NCBI GenBank assembly: GCA_033977485.1
Contig: CM066994.1
Coordinates: 84,754,871-84,818,870 of the forward strand
Length of the DNA: 64,000 nt
Reading direction: 5' to 3'
From: Hydrangea macrophylla
Lineage: Eukaryota > Streptophyta > Magnoliopsida > Cornales > Hydrangeaceae
In this document: positions 36,301-49,300 of the stretch, piece by piece
Position numbering within the stretch: the first letter of the stretch is position 1
How the letters are laid out: every line of letters starts with the position of its first letter
Notes under the pieces: model-generated
Seen by the model: only the letters and a program-made list of their open reading frames with translations
Database searches by the model: none
Told to the model about the DNA's origin: nothing
Translations under genes and position numbers: made by a program

Positions 36301-39300
36301 GAGCAGCAATCTACCCTGCTGAATCATTTGGGGTATGTTTTGGATTACCTGTCCATGGTTACTTTGTCCACTAGTGATGAAGATGTGTATTGTGTTTGTT
36401 TCCCAAGAGTTCACATCATGATGGAAGCTGAGCTGCCAGTACAATGGTTGCTTCATCATTTGGAAGACATGCAGCAAAAATATTTTGTTTTTAAGATTGT
36501 GCTTCATAGGAAGAGTCTCGCTGTTCGTCGTAAAGAGATTTTGCGGGAGATGGAGAAATGTAAGGATGTTCTGTCGTGGCTGGGAAGACTTTTGAGGCCA
36601 GATAGTAGACAAATAGCTCTTTTTGAGGGTCATGAGAAAGACCTGATGGGTTTGGAGAGTGAGCTGGCGGTGATTCAACGAGAACTTGCGGAGGTTGTTG
36701 CCAAAGAGCTTCCTCTTCGTCCGTTTGTAAACGAGAACGGCCTTCATGAAGATTACGAGCTGGACACCGGGCTCTTTTGATCGGAGTCTCCAACGCTGTC
36801 CCCCTTGATAAATGTAAACATATATAGAATATATTTTTGTTTGTTTGCATAGTGGGTAGCAGATCCTGTGTGGTGTAGTATCCTGTATTTTGTCGCCATG
36901 TGGTTAATGTGATATGGCACGTGTTGCGTTTTGTCTTGATGTTCCTTTATTGTCTGTCTATATATTGTGGGTTTGGGTGCATCTTGAGTTCCTCATATGT
37001 ATTGCCTTTGTGTGCTTGATTTTGTTTCATTGCAGTGTGGTTGGTTTTGTTTGTGGAGATGTCTGGTGTTGGGTCTTCCGGAGGTTCTTCGTGGGGTTTG
37101 CCACTGCCAGAGTCATTTGGAGATGCGGAGGATGGCTGGAGAGGTGTGAGGCTAGATCAGAAGTTTTTTGATAATCTAGAGCAAGTTTACCAACGATATC
37201 CTGAAACTTTTGTTCGTTTTGGACGAATTGGTGCTAGATCTCAATCCGATTTACTAAAACGTCTTTGCCGGATTCTGCGCCGCTTGCGGAAGACGACGTT
37301 AGAGGAGGCCGATAATGATTTCTTTGCTGGCTTGCTAGAACAGGTGCGAAATCTGGTACAAGATAGACTGGCGGTCCACTGGTTGCATTCCCATGTAGAG
37401 GAGATGGAGCGTAGGTATGACCTTTTTGAGCCAATGTTGGAGCGGCGTGCTGCTTTTGATACTTATTTGGAGTTGGAGAATTCTGTGGCCGAGTGTGCAC
37501 GAACTATGGGGCGTTACGAGAGTATAGTGTGCGGTGGCAAGCGGGTTGGCTCTCTAGATCCGAACACGGTGGAGTTTATTGAAATGTATGAAGCTGAGCA
37601 TCGGCGTTTTTTGGAGCTGAAACGGGAATATGCAGATGCTAATGTTCGTTTTGAAGCGGCTAGAGCTGAAGTGTCTGCTGTTGAGCAGCAAATTCGTGAA
37701 CTGGGTTTGCATATTAATTACAAGTTGGATACCGGCTTGTTTGGCTAGCCAGACCTTTAGTTGTATTTGAAGGCATGGAGTACCTGTTTTTTTTTTATTT
37801 TTTATTGTTTTGTTACTGATATTAGGTGGAATATATGTATGTCTTTATTTTTGCTCCGAGCAGTGGCGGCTTTGTCCACTGTTGGTATCTTAATGACTGT
37901 AATGGAGTTGTGGTTTGCAAAAGAAGAAAAAAATTTTTATTGTTTAAATCTGCTTATCTCGGGCACCTTCAGTAGTGTTGAAATTAAAACAAAAAAATTT
38001 AAGAATGAGGGTATTGTACGAAGGATAATAACCAGAGGATATGGACGTGTAGAGGATCAGAGTGTATTTTTGATTCTTTCGTAGAGAAAAATCTGGCAAA
38101 GATTTAATTGTACTGGCGATGTGAGTGAGGGGACTAGTGATCAGGAGCTAGTAACTTAAATAGGGACCATGGCCGGATAGGCTGCGTGTTTTAAGTGGGA
38201 GCTCCTCTTGGTTTTTTTTTTTTTTTTTTAAAGTTAGTTGATAGGGAGTAAAGGAAGAAGAAGAAAAGAAGAAGAGGAAGGAAAAGGAAGAAGGAAGGGG
38301 TATAGACATTGGAGGCAAGCTTGGAGTGGAGACACCATTGGTGGTTTCTCAAGGTATGGATTTCTCTTTGTCTCCTACTTCCCCCTATGTGTAGATGTGT
38401 GTATATATGTGTTTGTATGTGTGTAGTTGTAAAGTGGGTTGGAGTTTGTATGTGTAAGGAGATGGGTCCATTGGGAGGGCGGGAGGTGGTGAAATCGGGT
38501 GGGGGGGGATAGTTTGGTGGTGGTGGTGTGGCGAGGCGGGAGGTCCGTGAGGGAGAGGGGTGGGGAGCCGAAGGCAGAGCTAGGGGCCGATGCCCCTTTT
38601 TTTTTTTTAGGTTTCCGATGATTCCGAAGGGGGGGGGGGGGGGGGATTGCCGAGTGGGTGGGGGTGTTGCCGGAGGTGGGGGGGGTTTCCAAATGGTGGA
38701 GGAGGGCCGGCGGTGTATTTTGGAGAAGGGGGCCAAGAGGGAGAAGGTTCCGAGAGTGAAAGAGGGTGATCCGAGAGTTAGGGGCCGAAAGCCCCTTTCG
38801 GTTTTTCTTTTTTTTTTTTATTCCGAATGGGGGAAGTTCCGGAGGTGGGGTTTCCGATGGGGGTTTCCGAACGGTATGAAGGGGCCGAGTGGGTGTGGGT
38901 TTCCGGAGGGGATTCCGAGAGTGTTCGGATCCGAGGGTCCTTCGGGTGTGTTTCTTTTTTTTTTTTTATATATACGAGAGCGGGTTGGGTGTTCGGAGGG
39001 TGTGGCAGTTCGGGGGAGGTGCCGAATGTGGGGGTTGTTCCAAAGGTGGTTCCGAGGGTGGTTTGGGGTTTCCGAAGGTGTGGGAGTTTCGGTTTTTGTT
39101 TTTTTTTTTTTTTAGGATAGGATTCCGAAGGGGGGGGGGGTTTTCCGAGTGTCGGGTTGGTGGTTCCGAGAGTGGGAGCAGGTTTTCGAGGGTCGGGGTG
39201 GTGGTTCCGAGGGTGGGGGAGGTTTCCGAGTGTCGGGGTGGTGGTTCCGAGGGTGGGGGGAGGTTTCCGAGTGTCGGGGTGGTGCTTCCGGGGGTGGGGG

Positions 39301-39529
39301 AGGTTTCCGAGTGTCGGGGTGGTGGTTCCGAGGGTGGGGGGAGGTTTCCGAGTGTCGGGGTGGTGCTTCCGGGGTAGGGGGGAGTTTCCGAATGTCGGGG
39401 TGGTGCTTCCGGGGTAGGGGGGAGTTTCCGAATGGGGGAGATCCGGGTGAGGGAGAACCGGGGGTGGGCGTCGGGTGTGTTCGGGTAAGGGGTTCCGGTG
39501 TTGGGGTTCGGACCCCTATTCTGAGTGTC

Positions 39530-39573
<44 letters not shown>

Positions 39574-42500
39574 CCGGAAAAAAAAAAAGGGGGGGGGGGG
39601 GGAGATTTCCGGAGGGTGGGGGAGCTTCTAAGGCTTTGGGTGTTTCGCATGTTACTTAGCGGGTGATGGTTTGCGAGAGGGCGAGTGTATGTTCGGGAGA
39701 AAGAGAGTGATGCGATAGGTTGAGAGGGGGAGTCCGAGAGTTAGGGGGAGTGATCCGAGAGTTAGGGGCCGGAAGCCCCCCTCTTTTTTTGCAAAGGGTT
39801 TTTGAATGTGGGGGTTCGAGTCTCCCTCTGTTTGATAATGAATAATAACGACGTTTAAAACAAAAAGAGAGATTGATGTTGGAGGGGACTAACCTTGTCG
39901 TTGTTGTCTTTTGATTTTTAACAGTATAGTTTTATTGCCGTTGGTTGCAAAGCTCTGTGATTCTTATCAAGATGTATTGTTTTGCAGCATTCTGTTACTC
40001 GGTGCTGATCCTTTTTCGGGATGGTGCAAGAGCTTGGTGGTGGGGCAGGTGATCCTCCAGTTATAGGTATTGATGAAAGATTTTGGCAGCGTGCCCCATA
40101 TATACTTACAGATGATAGCTTCTGGCAGTTGATTGTTGAAAGTGTAAATGGAGGTGGCATATGTTCTGAGGTGGATAGTGCGGCGAGGTTTGATTTGCCG
40201 CCTGCTCATGCTATTATTCGATTGGGTGTGGAGAGAGGTGAATATCCTCATGCTGTACTGAAGTTTGTATCTGCTACGGGGGTTGCCCAGTGTGAGGCGT
40301 GGAACGAGTGGACGGAGTACATATTGGCAAACTTTGAGACTGTTCTGAAGGAGGCGCGGATTTATGACTCTATTTGTTTATTTAGAGATATGAGGTGTAC
40401 TTTGGAGGAGAGGGAGATATTGACTTTGATTTCCCGGTGGTGTCCAGTTACACATACATTTGTTTCTGCATGGGGTGAGTTTACCCCTACTTTGGAGGAT
40501 GTTTCCTCTCTGTTTTTATTGAATATTATTGGTGGCTTGGATTTTGGCTCCTACCAGCTTTCAGCGGAGGATATGGTGGTAGTTGGGGCATTAGAAGCCG
40601 GTACCTTAGCCTGTCAGTTTACTTCGCATTTTCTGAGTGATGGGAAGGAGAGGCCCAGGGGTCCTATTCCGAACGGAGATAAGGCGGATTATCGTGCTTT
40701 TCTTCGATATTTCTGGGAAGATCGACAACCTGGTGCGAAGCGGCGGCATCGAAAGAGTTTTGTTGGGCAGGGTAGGGATTATAGTCTTGCTGCTTATCTT
40801 GTGTGTTGGCTCTCAAGGTACATATTTGGAGGTGCCCCGGAAGACGGGCCTTGCTCACATTTATTCGGATTGGCTTCTATTTTATCACGCGGGCAGGCTC
40901 TCCCATTAGCACAGATGTTTCTTGGCTCTCTATATTTGCGATTAGATATGGTGGCCCATGATATGCGGCGCTCGGTGGGGCGATATGATATTGCTACACA
41001 TGTATCATATTTATTTTTGCAGCTGTTTTTGTATGAGAGATGGCGTGGATATGCAGGACCCGGGTCTCCGAGAGGGACGTCTAAGTTTTGGGGACAGCGA
41101 TGGGGTTCTGAGGTACAACCTGAGTTTCCTTTGGCTCAGGTTATTGATGATGAGTCTGCGTTTATTTTTCGGCCGTATATTGAAGTTGTCGATATGACCT
41201 CGTTACCGGTGCCGTTGTTTCGTCGGGTTGGGACTCGGAGTGTGAGGAGGAGTACTTTAGGAGGTGAGGAAGCGGATGTGGTGGCCGCCGTCTATGCTGT
41301 TACACGTATGTACTTACCTGGGTTTACTGAGCGGGGGGCCCGTGAGATGGTGTACCGTCCAGATAGAGTATGTAGGCAGTTCGGCCTTAATCAAGGAGCT
41401 GTGGTTCTAAATTCGTCGTGTCCGCTTGTCGGTTTGCGTGACTGTTATGAGGGACGTAGTAGCATGGGTCCTGACACAGTGTTATTAGTTGGGCCGGAGA
41501 CTTCTGGTGTTTGTGTAGGCGACTATGCTCTCTTTTGGCGACATGCTCAGGCGAGGTTTTATGCGTATTGTGATGGTGTGCCTATGCCGGTGTCGGTGCC
41601 GCGGATAAGAAATGCGGACCCCTCGTTACGAGTGATAAGTAGTAAAGATGGTACCACTCGTACTCATGATGCTTCCAGGTGGGGTAAATCCCGTTTTTTT
41701 GACCGATTACAGAGGAGTGTTGTATTAGTTGATGGAGTTGAATGGGATAGTGGTTTCGCCTTGATTGAGTTCGATAATTCTGAGGCCAGTCCCATGCGGA
41801 GAAAGAAACACGTGAGCCTTTCTTCTTCTTTTTATATCATTATTATCCATAATATAAAAAGCCTCTGTTGATTACGTTTTTGTCTTCTACATTTTCAGGT
41901 TGTGCCTCACACTGTAAATAAAAGGAAGAGAAAAAGTGGGGGTAAGAGGCGCGAACCCATTATCATTGATACGGAGGACACCGAGGATACCAGTGATGTA
42001 GGGTTATCAATTCCTTCGGATGATATTCATGACATTCCTTTCTATGGTACAGCTGTGGAGGATTCGCTGTTGGTGAATGCGGGTGTTGCTCCGGTTACAC
42101 GCCCGCGCATGGAGGAAGTGTTTATGTGTGGTGAAGTGGGAGATGGTTCGATTGACGAGTCTCGGGAGAATCAGGCGTGTAATATTAGTTCAGAGGATGG
42201 GCGGCGGGAACGATTCGAGGGAGTGGACAGTGACACGTCGGATGAGGTCGTGGAGCGTATGGAGCTACCGGTGATGGACACTTCGGGTTCTGCCTCTGCC
42301 TCGGTTGGATGTATTTTTGGTTCTATCCGTTCTTTGGATGGTGTTGGCGGTACGTATTTGGCTGAGAGTGGGCTTTCACTTTCCGATTCTGGTTTCGGTA
42401 GGTTTGCAGGTTCCTCCTGTAGTGGGGATACTGTTTTTGGGACGGCCACCGGTGGTGTTGGGGTAACTGTGGCGCTTGGAGCTTTTCGATCCGGTAATGA

Positions 42501-43320
42501 TACGACTTTAGAGCTGCCCTCAACTGAAATCGGTGGGCGGACGTCGGGCTCTAGTGCTATCTATCCTCTGTCGTTTGGGGGGACTACTGATTCGATTTTG
42601 GGGTCGGCTTCCGAGGCGGTTGGTGTTACTGCTTCTGTAGTAGCTCCTGTCGCAGTGTCTTCGTCCGAAGGTGAGTTATCTGTTCCGAGTTTGGCAAGCA
42701 TTCTGGGGGAAGTGCCTAGTGACGTTCCTTTCCCGCCTCTTGCGCATGTTACTGAGAGGGCTGTGTTGAGTATGATATATCGTCGTTATCCTCAGACTTT
42801 TTCTTCTTCCGTTATGAAGGTTGCCGCGGGTTTGAGATCATTTTTCTTAAGTACACTTGCGTCTATAGTTTGGAGCTTGTTTGCCACGAATGTGGAGGAT
42901 TTAAGTGGAAGCCTTCTTAATAACATGGCGAGCGAGCTTGCGTCTTTTAGAGAGGTTATGGGCTCTGATGTGAGTTGGTTGGAGTCTCGTGTAGCCTTGG
43001 TTAGGGTAGCCGCTGGGTTGAGATGTGCAGATACCGAGATGGCTGGCGTGAGTACGAGGATGGTGGAGATAGAACAGGAAGAGGTGGAATTAGAGCGCCG
43101 GTTGGCGGCACTGAAGGTGGAGAAGTCAAGTCTTGGGGATCGCGAGAGGGCAATTATTAAGGTTCGTGCATATTTGGGTACTTTGGGTACTTTTGAGGCT
43201 AGTGACCTTCAGATGCCTGCGGGTAGTCCTGGGATTGGCGCTCTGTTTCCCGCCGTGGACATAGATGCTCTTCGTGCATTCCGATAGTTGTTCCTTTGTC
43301 CGAGTAGAGATATGTGCTAT

Positions 43321-43374
<54 letters not shown>

Positions 43375-46300
43375 CGTGGCGGATATGTCCATTGTAATGT
43401 ATATCCCCCTCTTTTGTTTATCTTAAAAGAAAATTTTATTTTTAATGCATGTTTTAATTTTTATGCAATATATGTGATATTTGTGTATCGTCGGAGACAG
43501 GGGGAGAAATTGGGTGGGATAAGTTGCGAACAAATGTGATAAGGATAGTTGCTCCGAAAGAGGATAGAAAAGTAAAAAATAAATAAATAAATAAAAAGTG
43601 TTTATATGTCCACACGTGGCACGTACAGAGATTAGGAGGTGGGGTTAGATTTTGCTAGAAGGTTTGTGTGGTTACAACGTGCTAGTGTACGGTTTGCTTT
43701 TAAGTAGTGTATATAAGAGGAGTATGTATAACATTCTTGTTGAGTATTTGAGTATTAAGTGGGCTAAAGTATGGCAGGCTCGTCATGGGCGTCAAATTCG
43801 GGGCCGGGCTTTTCACGGCTACCGGAGACGTTTGGGGATACGCAAGATGGCTGGCGAGGTATTCCCGTATGGGAAATACTTGTGCCTTTTTTGGAGAGGG
43901 TGTATGTACACCATCCACAAACTTTCATCGGCTTAACATATATGAATCAACCAGAACGATTATTAGCTTGTAAGATGTTGGGCAATGTACTTTTAGAGAT
44001 GTCTAGGACTAAACTAGGGGATGCCACTTACGATTATATGCAGCGAGTAAGAGGTGATATACATGATATAAGCACACAAGGGCTGCGTCTGTTGTGGCTG
44101 ACGGAGCATCTGGACATGGTGGTTTTACTGCGACAATTTGTGGAGGCTAGACGGCGAAGGCTTTTTGATGAGCGGCAATTTGTTGCTGTCGGCGAGAATT
44201 TCCGGAGAGCTCGAGTGGAATTGGTAACTAATGCTGGTCAGTGGAGGAGGTCGGGAGTGCCTCGCTCGTCGCAGCAGGAGGCTCAAGCATTGCGGCTTCA
44301 GGCGGCCGTGGATCGTGGTGAGGAGGAGTACAAGCTGTTTGAGGAGAGACTGGCGAGGTCGAAAATAGTGGAGCAACGTTCGCGGACAGGGATTTCTACG
44401 GACGAAGTTACGAATGAAACATTGGTGATTGCAGGGTTGTTTGCGGAGTAAACAACTACTGTTGAGTTTAATGGATATCGAGTGACCTTTGTAATCTAGG
44501 GGAGTTGATTTTTTTTTTTTTTAGCTGGGTGCTTTGTTTAGTAATGTGGGGAGAGTAACTTTGAAAATATTAAGTTGTTCATGAATGTTGTGGTACATAT
44601 CTTCTTTCGACTAACAACTTTCTCTAGTGCAAACAAAACAGTAGAACAAAAAGATGATAAACAAAAGTGCTGGCTAGGCATGATATAGCTTTAACCATTG
44701 GGTGTTGATTGGTCCAGATATGGATTTTTCACCAACCTTCTGGATCCTATAATACCCGCTGGGGTTTGCTTCCTTAACTTCATAAGGTCCTTCCCACTGC
44801 GGCGTGAATTTGGGCGCCGAAATACCACGCATGATGTGCTTGGCTGCCTTCAAAATTAAGTCTCCTTCCTTAAAAGCTCTGGGTCGGACCATAGCATCGT
44901 AAGCCCGTGCGATTTGCTTTTGGTACTTTTGGAGGTTTGATTGCGCCTTGTCCCTATGCTCATCCAGCTGCTCGAGCATAGTTGGGCGAGGGTCATGTAG
45001 AACCTCGCTTTTCATGGCAATTCGGGCAGAGGCCACCACCAGTTCTGTGGGTAAAACTGATTCGGCTCCATAGACCAAGGAGAAAGGAGTCGCCTGAGTT
45101 GGTCGTCTCTTGGAAGTTCTGTAGGCCCAAAGAGCTAGAGGGAGTTGGTCGGCCCAAATCTTGGGACAGTCCTTCATCGTCCTGCTTAAGATCTTCAGTA
45201 GTGTTTTATTTGTTGCCTCGGCCTGACCATTGCCTTTTGGATAATAAGGAGTGGACTTGTGGTGGGTGATGTCGTAACTTAGGAGGAGCTGTCCCACATG
45301 CTTGTTGATAAATGGTGTTCCGTTATCGGATAGGACTACTTTGGGGATTCCGAAACGGCACACAATGTGCTCTCGGATGAAGGCCGCGACTGCCGGCCCG
45401 ACTGCTTTCCGCATTGGTATGGCCTCCACCCATTTGGTATAGAGTTCTGTTGCTGCGAGGATCCAAATATTGCCTTTAGACGCCGGAGAAATTGGCCCTA
45501 TGAGGTCGAGGGCCCAGGTGTGAAATGGCCATGGTGTTGATAGTGCTCGCAAGTCAACGGCAGGTGCATGGATTCGATTTCCGTGGATTTGGCAAGGATG
45601 GCATCTCTTGACATGATTTTTTGAATCTTCTTCCATTGTTGGCCAGTAGTACCCCAGCCCTAAGAGATGGCGGTATAATTTTGTTCCCCCTTGGTGCTCA
45701 AACCCATGTGCTTCAGTCAAGACTTGGTGAATTTCTCCCCCAGCAAGACATCGCAGTGGCTCTCCATTGAAGCTGCGACGAAACAGCTGCTTCTCGTGGA
45801 TAAAGAACTTCGAGGCCCGCTTCTTTACTATGGCTGCGTCGGTTCTATCGGGGGGAAGAGAGTTCTCGTTCAAATAATCCATATATGGGTGGCGCCAATC
45901 TGATATCTGATCCGTAAAATTGCATTCTTCCTTGCTCGGATCCTTCGAACATTTCGAGCAAGTCTGCTGGAGCATGGAGGCCTCTTTAGACATTTCGGGC
46001 CAGTAGTACCCTTTCCTCTGTATCATCCGATAAAGACTAATATCCTTGTCCCCGCACGTATTTTGGTGAATCTGGCGGAGTCGAAGTTTTGCCTCTCCTT
46101 CCCCCACGCATCGTGCTAAGACGCCTGTGGGAGCGCGAAAATAAAGATTGCGTCCGAGGAGGGTGAAGCTTTTTAGGTCCGACACTTTTATTTTTCCTTC
46201 ACGACTCGATAATTGGGTGATGATAGATGTTCTCCAGTCGTTGATTTCCTCGGGGGGGAGTAGTTCCAAAACGGTGCATGGTAGAGTTCTTTTGATGATT

Positions 46301-49300
46301 TCGATTTGGGTGGAGCCTTCGGGTACATCGATTTTTGAAGCCAAAGTCGCCAAAGCATCTGGGAAGCGATTGTCCGACCTTGGCGCATGCTCCATCCGGA
46401 TGGCCTTAAATTTATCCAATAGCCTTTGAACTATGGTCCTGTATTCTGCCAAAGCTGGCTCCCTGATCGCGAATTCTCCTGAGGTTTGTTTGACAACAAG
46501 ATTGGAGTCGCCCTTGATGCACAGGCGGGTGACTCCCATATTAGCGGCCGCCAGGAGTCCTAATATTAGCGCTTCGTACTCCGACTCGTTATTTGAGCAT
46601 TTGAAGTCAAGCTTATAGGACAAATGGAGCTTGGAGCCGTCTGAGTGAGATATCAAGTTGATTCCTGCTCCTCCTCCCAGTGACGTAGAGGACCCGTCGA
46701 AGCTGAGAGCCCATTCCCCGAGGTCTTTGGTTGCCATTACACAGTTAAGTTCTTCTCCCGGAAGTGTTTCCCAAGGCGGTTCAAATTCTCCACTGGGGAA
46801 CTGGGCTAGTAGATCTGCCAAAGCCTGACTTTTGATTGCTTTTGGTGTCACGCAAGTGATATCAAATTCGGCCAGGAGAAGGAGCCACCTCGCCATTCGT
46901 CCTGAGAGAGCAGGCTTAGATAGGAGATATCGCAATGGGTCACACCTCGTAACCAAGTGTACGATATGACTGAGAAAGTAGTGCCTGAATTTTTGGGCTG
47001 CGAATGTGAGTGCGAGACAATGCCGCTCGATGGGCGTGTATCTTACCTCAGCATCACGGACCACCCGACTAATGTAGTATACCGGTTTTTCTTTTCCGTC
47101 AATCTCCTGGGCAAGGAGTGCCCCGATAGATTTGTGCGTGGATGTGAGATAGAGGAGCAGCGGTTTTTCCTGTGTTGGAGCCACCATGGTGGTGGGAGCT
47201 GACAAAGTTCTCTTGACAGCTTCGAAAGATTGCCGGTGGACTTCTTCCCATCTGAATTTGGCTTTCCCCTTCAGCAGATCTCCCAGGGGGTGAGATATCT
47301 CTGACAACGCTGGAATGAATCTACGGAGATAGGACACCCTTCCCATGAACTGCTTTAGTTGCTTCTGAGTACTTGGCGGTGGCATGTCCATGATTGATTT
47401 GGCCTTTGTCGGGTCTAGGTCGATGCCATGGCGATGGACTATGAATCCGAGGAATTTTCCCGCCGTAACCCCGAAGGCGCACTTGAGTGGATTCATCCGG
47501 AGCTTGAATTTTCTGCAACGCTCAAAAACGGCACGGAGATCGTTTTCATGGCCTTTCCCTTGTCTGGATTTCACTACGATATCGTCCACGTAATCCTCCA
47601 AATTATGGTGGAGCATATCATGGAAGATGGTCGTCATTGCCCTTTGGTAAGTGGCGCCTGCGTTCTTCAGTCCAAAGGGCATGACGGTGTAATAAAAATT
47701 GCCAAAGGGGGTACGAAAGGCTGTCTTTTCTGCGTCTCCTGGATCCATTTTGATCTGATTGTAACCGCTGAACCCATCCATGAAGGAGAAGTCTTGATGC
47801 CCGGAGGTGGCGTCGATTAGAGTATCGACATTTGGCAGAGGGAATTCATCTTTCGGGCATGCTTTGTTTAGGTCCCTGAAGTCGACACAAATTCTGATCT
47901 GTCCATTCTTCTTTTTCACCGGTACCACATTTGCCAACCAAGTAGGGTGCTTGATGGGCTTAATGAACCCTGCATGAAGGAGTTTCTCCACCTCGGTTTT
48001 AATTTGGAGTTCTAGTTCATGCCGAAACACTCGAGGTGCTTGCTTCACCGGCCGGTGGTTTGGATCGACGTTGAGCTTGTGTGTTACCAAGGACGTATCC
48101 AGTCCCGGCATCTGTTCGTATGTCCAGGCGAATACGTCGATGTATTCCTTGAGAAGGGAAATCAACGTGGCTCGTTCCTCCGAGGTTGCTGCTTTGGAGA
48201 TAAAGGTGATACGAGGGGTTCTCCCTTCTGGTGCGAGATTAATTTCCTCTATTTCTGGTCCTGCGGTGCGTGGTCCATCCTGGAACGTTTCCGGGGCTAC
48301 CCCAGGTTCGGTAGCTTCAGGTGTCCCTATGGTATTGCATTCTGGGGCTTCAGGGCCGCGAGGTGTAGCTTGTGGTCCCGGCCCCGCGCACCGTCATAAG
48401 CAGCGGTATACGAAGCGTCCGTCAGGGAGCTTGACTCGAATGCATTCCGGGGAAACGCTACGGCGACGTTTCTGTTTCCCCTTCGAGGAGAAATCTTCTT
48501 TCCGGGCGTCCTCCCATTTTGGTACGGTCAGGCCGCGTGGTGAGACTGGTGGTGTGGCCTCCTCTTCGGAACAAACATCCTCGAATAGTTCCGCTTCCGC
48601 CATATGAGCCTCGTGATTCCCAAACGGTTTTAGGGTCCCGGCTACGGTGAATACTTTCCTTCCCTCGCTAGTATTTACTTTTCCTTTCATGCATTGATGG
48701 TAGGTGGATGGTACGATGCCGAACGTGTGCATCCATTTGCGTCCTATTAGGAGATGATAAGAGGTATCTGCATCGATCACATGGAATCGGGCCGGTGCTT
48801 GGAACTTTCCAAGGCGAAGTGACGTGGTGACAAACCCAATCGTTCGGCGTGTGTCATTGCCGAACCCCGCGATGTCTGTGGCCTGTGGAATCAGTTTCTC
48901 GAGGGAGATGCCAGTTGCCCTGAATGTGGTTAACGACATGATGTTGAGGGAGGCTCCTCCGTCTAGCAATGCTCTTTTGAACTCTCTTTCGTGGACCGTG
49001 GCTGACACATACAACGGGCGATTGTGTGGGTGTGGGACCTGTATGTCCGCATCCGTGAAGGTGATCGCTGACTCAGCCTCTAAAGCAGCGCGACGGACGG
49101 AACCCCCGGTGGCTACGCATGCTTGCTGGTAGGTTTCTGCCACTTGTAGGATAGCTTTGGTGGCTTCAAGGCGTGCTTCCTCACAGAATCCAACCTGATC
49201 AAAGAAATATCTGAATTTGGTGAGGTTCTTGACTTTTGACGCTGTGAATTCCATGGTGCTCCGAGAAGGGTTTGTCATGATCATACTGGTGGATGGATTT

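Larger units (their letters stand above)
38354..39986 (+). other. Probable 5'-UTR intron of the PMD gene (G-rich, poly-T)
   Basis: An AAG-rich leader ends TTCTCAAG|GTATGG near 38353, and TTGTTTTGCAG ends at 39986, 34 bp before the ATG. A TATA-like CTTAAATAGG is at 38153. The frames crossing this stretch come from simple sequence and are not believed. Confidence 0.4.

Noticed and set aside
36241..36850. Minus-strand frames opposite the small antisense proteins
   Set aside because: They lack family motifs, while the plus-strand frames share conserved motifs with paralogs.
38191..39666. Long Gly/Arg/Phe-rich and Pro-rich frames in the G-rich tract
   Set aside because: Overlapping frames on both strands created by G runs, T runs and a 40-bp minisatellite; better read as a 5'-UTR intron.
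40021..41871. 616-residue protein ending at 41871 as the mature antisense product
   Set aside because: The last 20 residues come from an 87-bp AT-rich segment with perfect GTGAGC...TTTTCAG borders; splicing joins a second long frame in phase.
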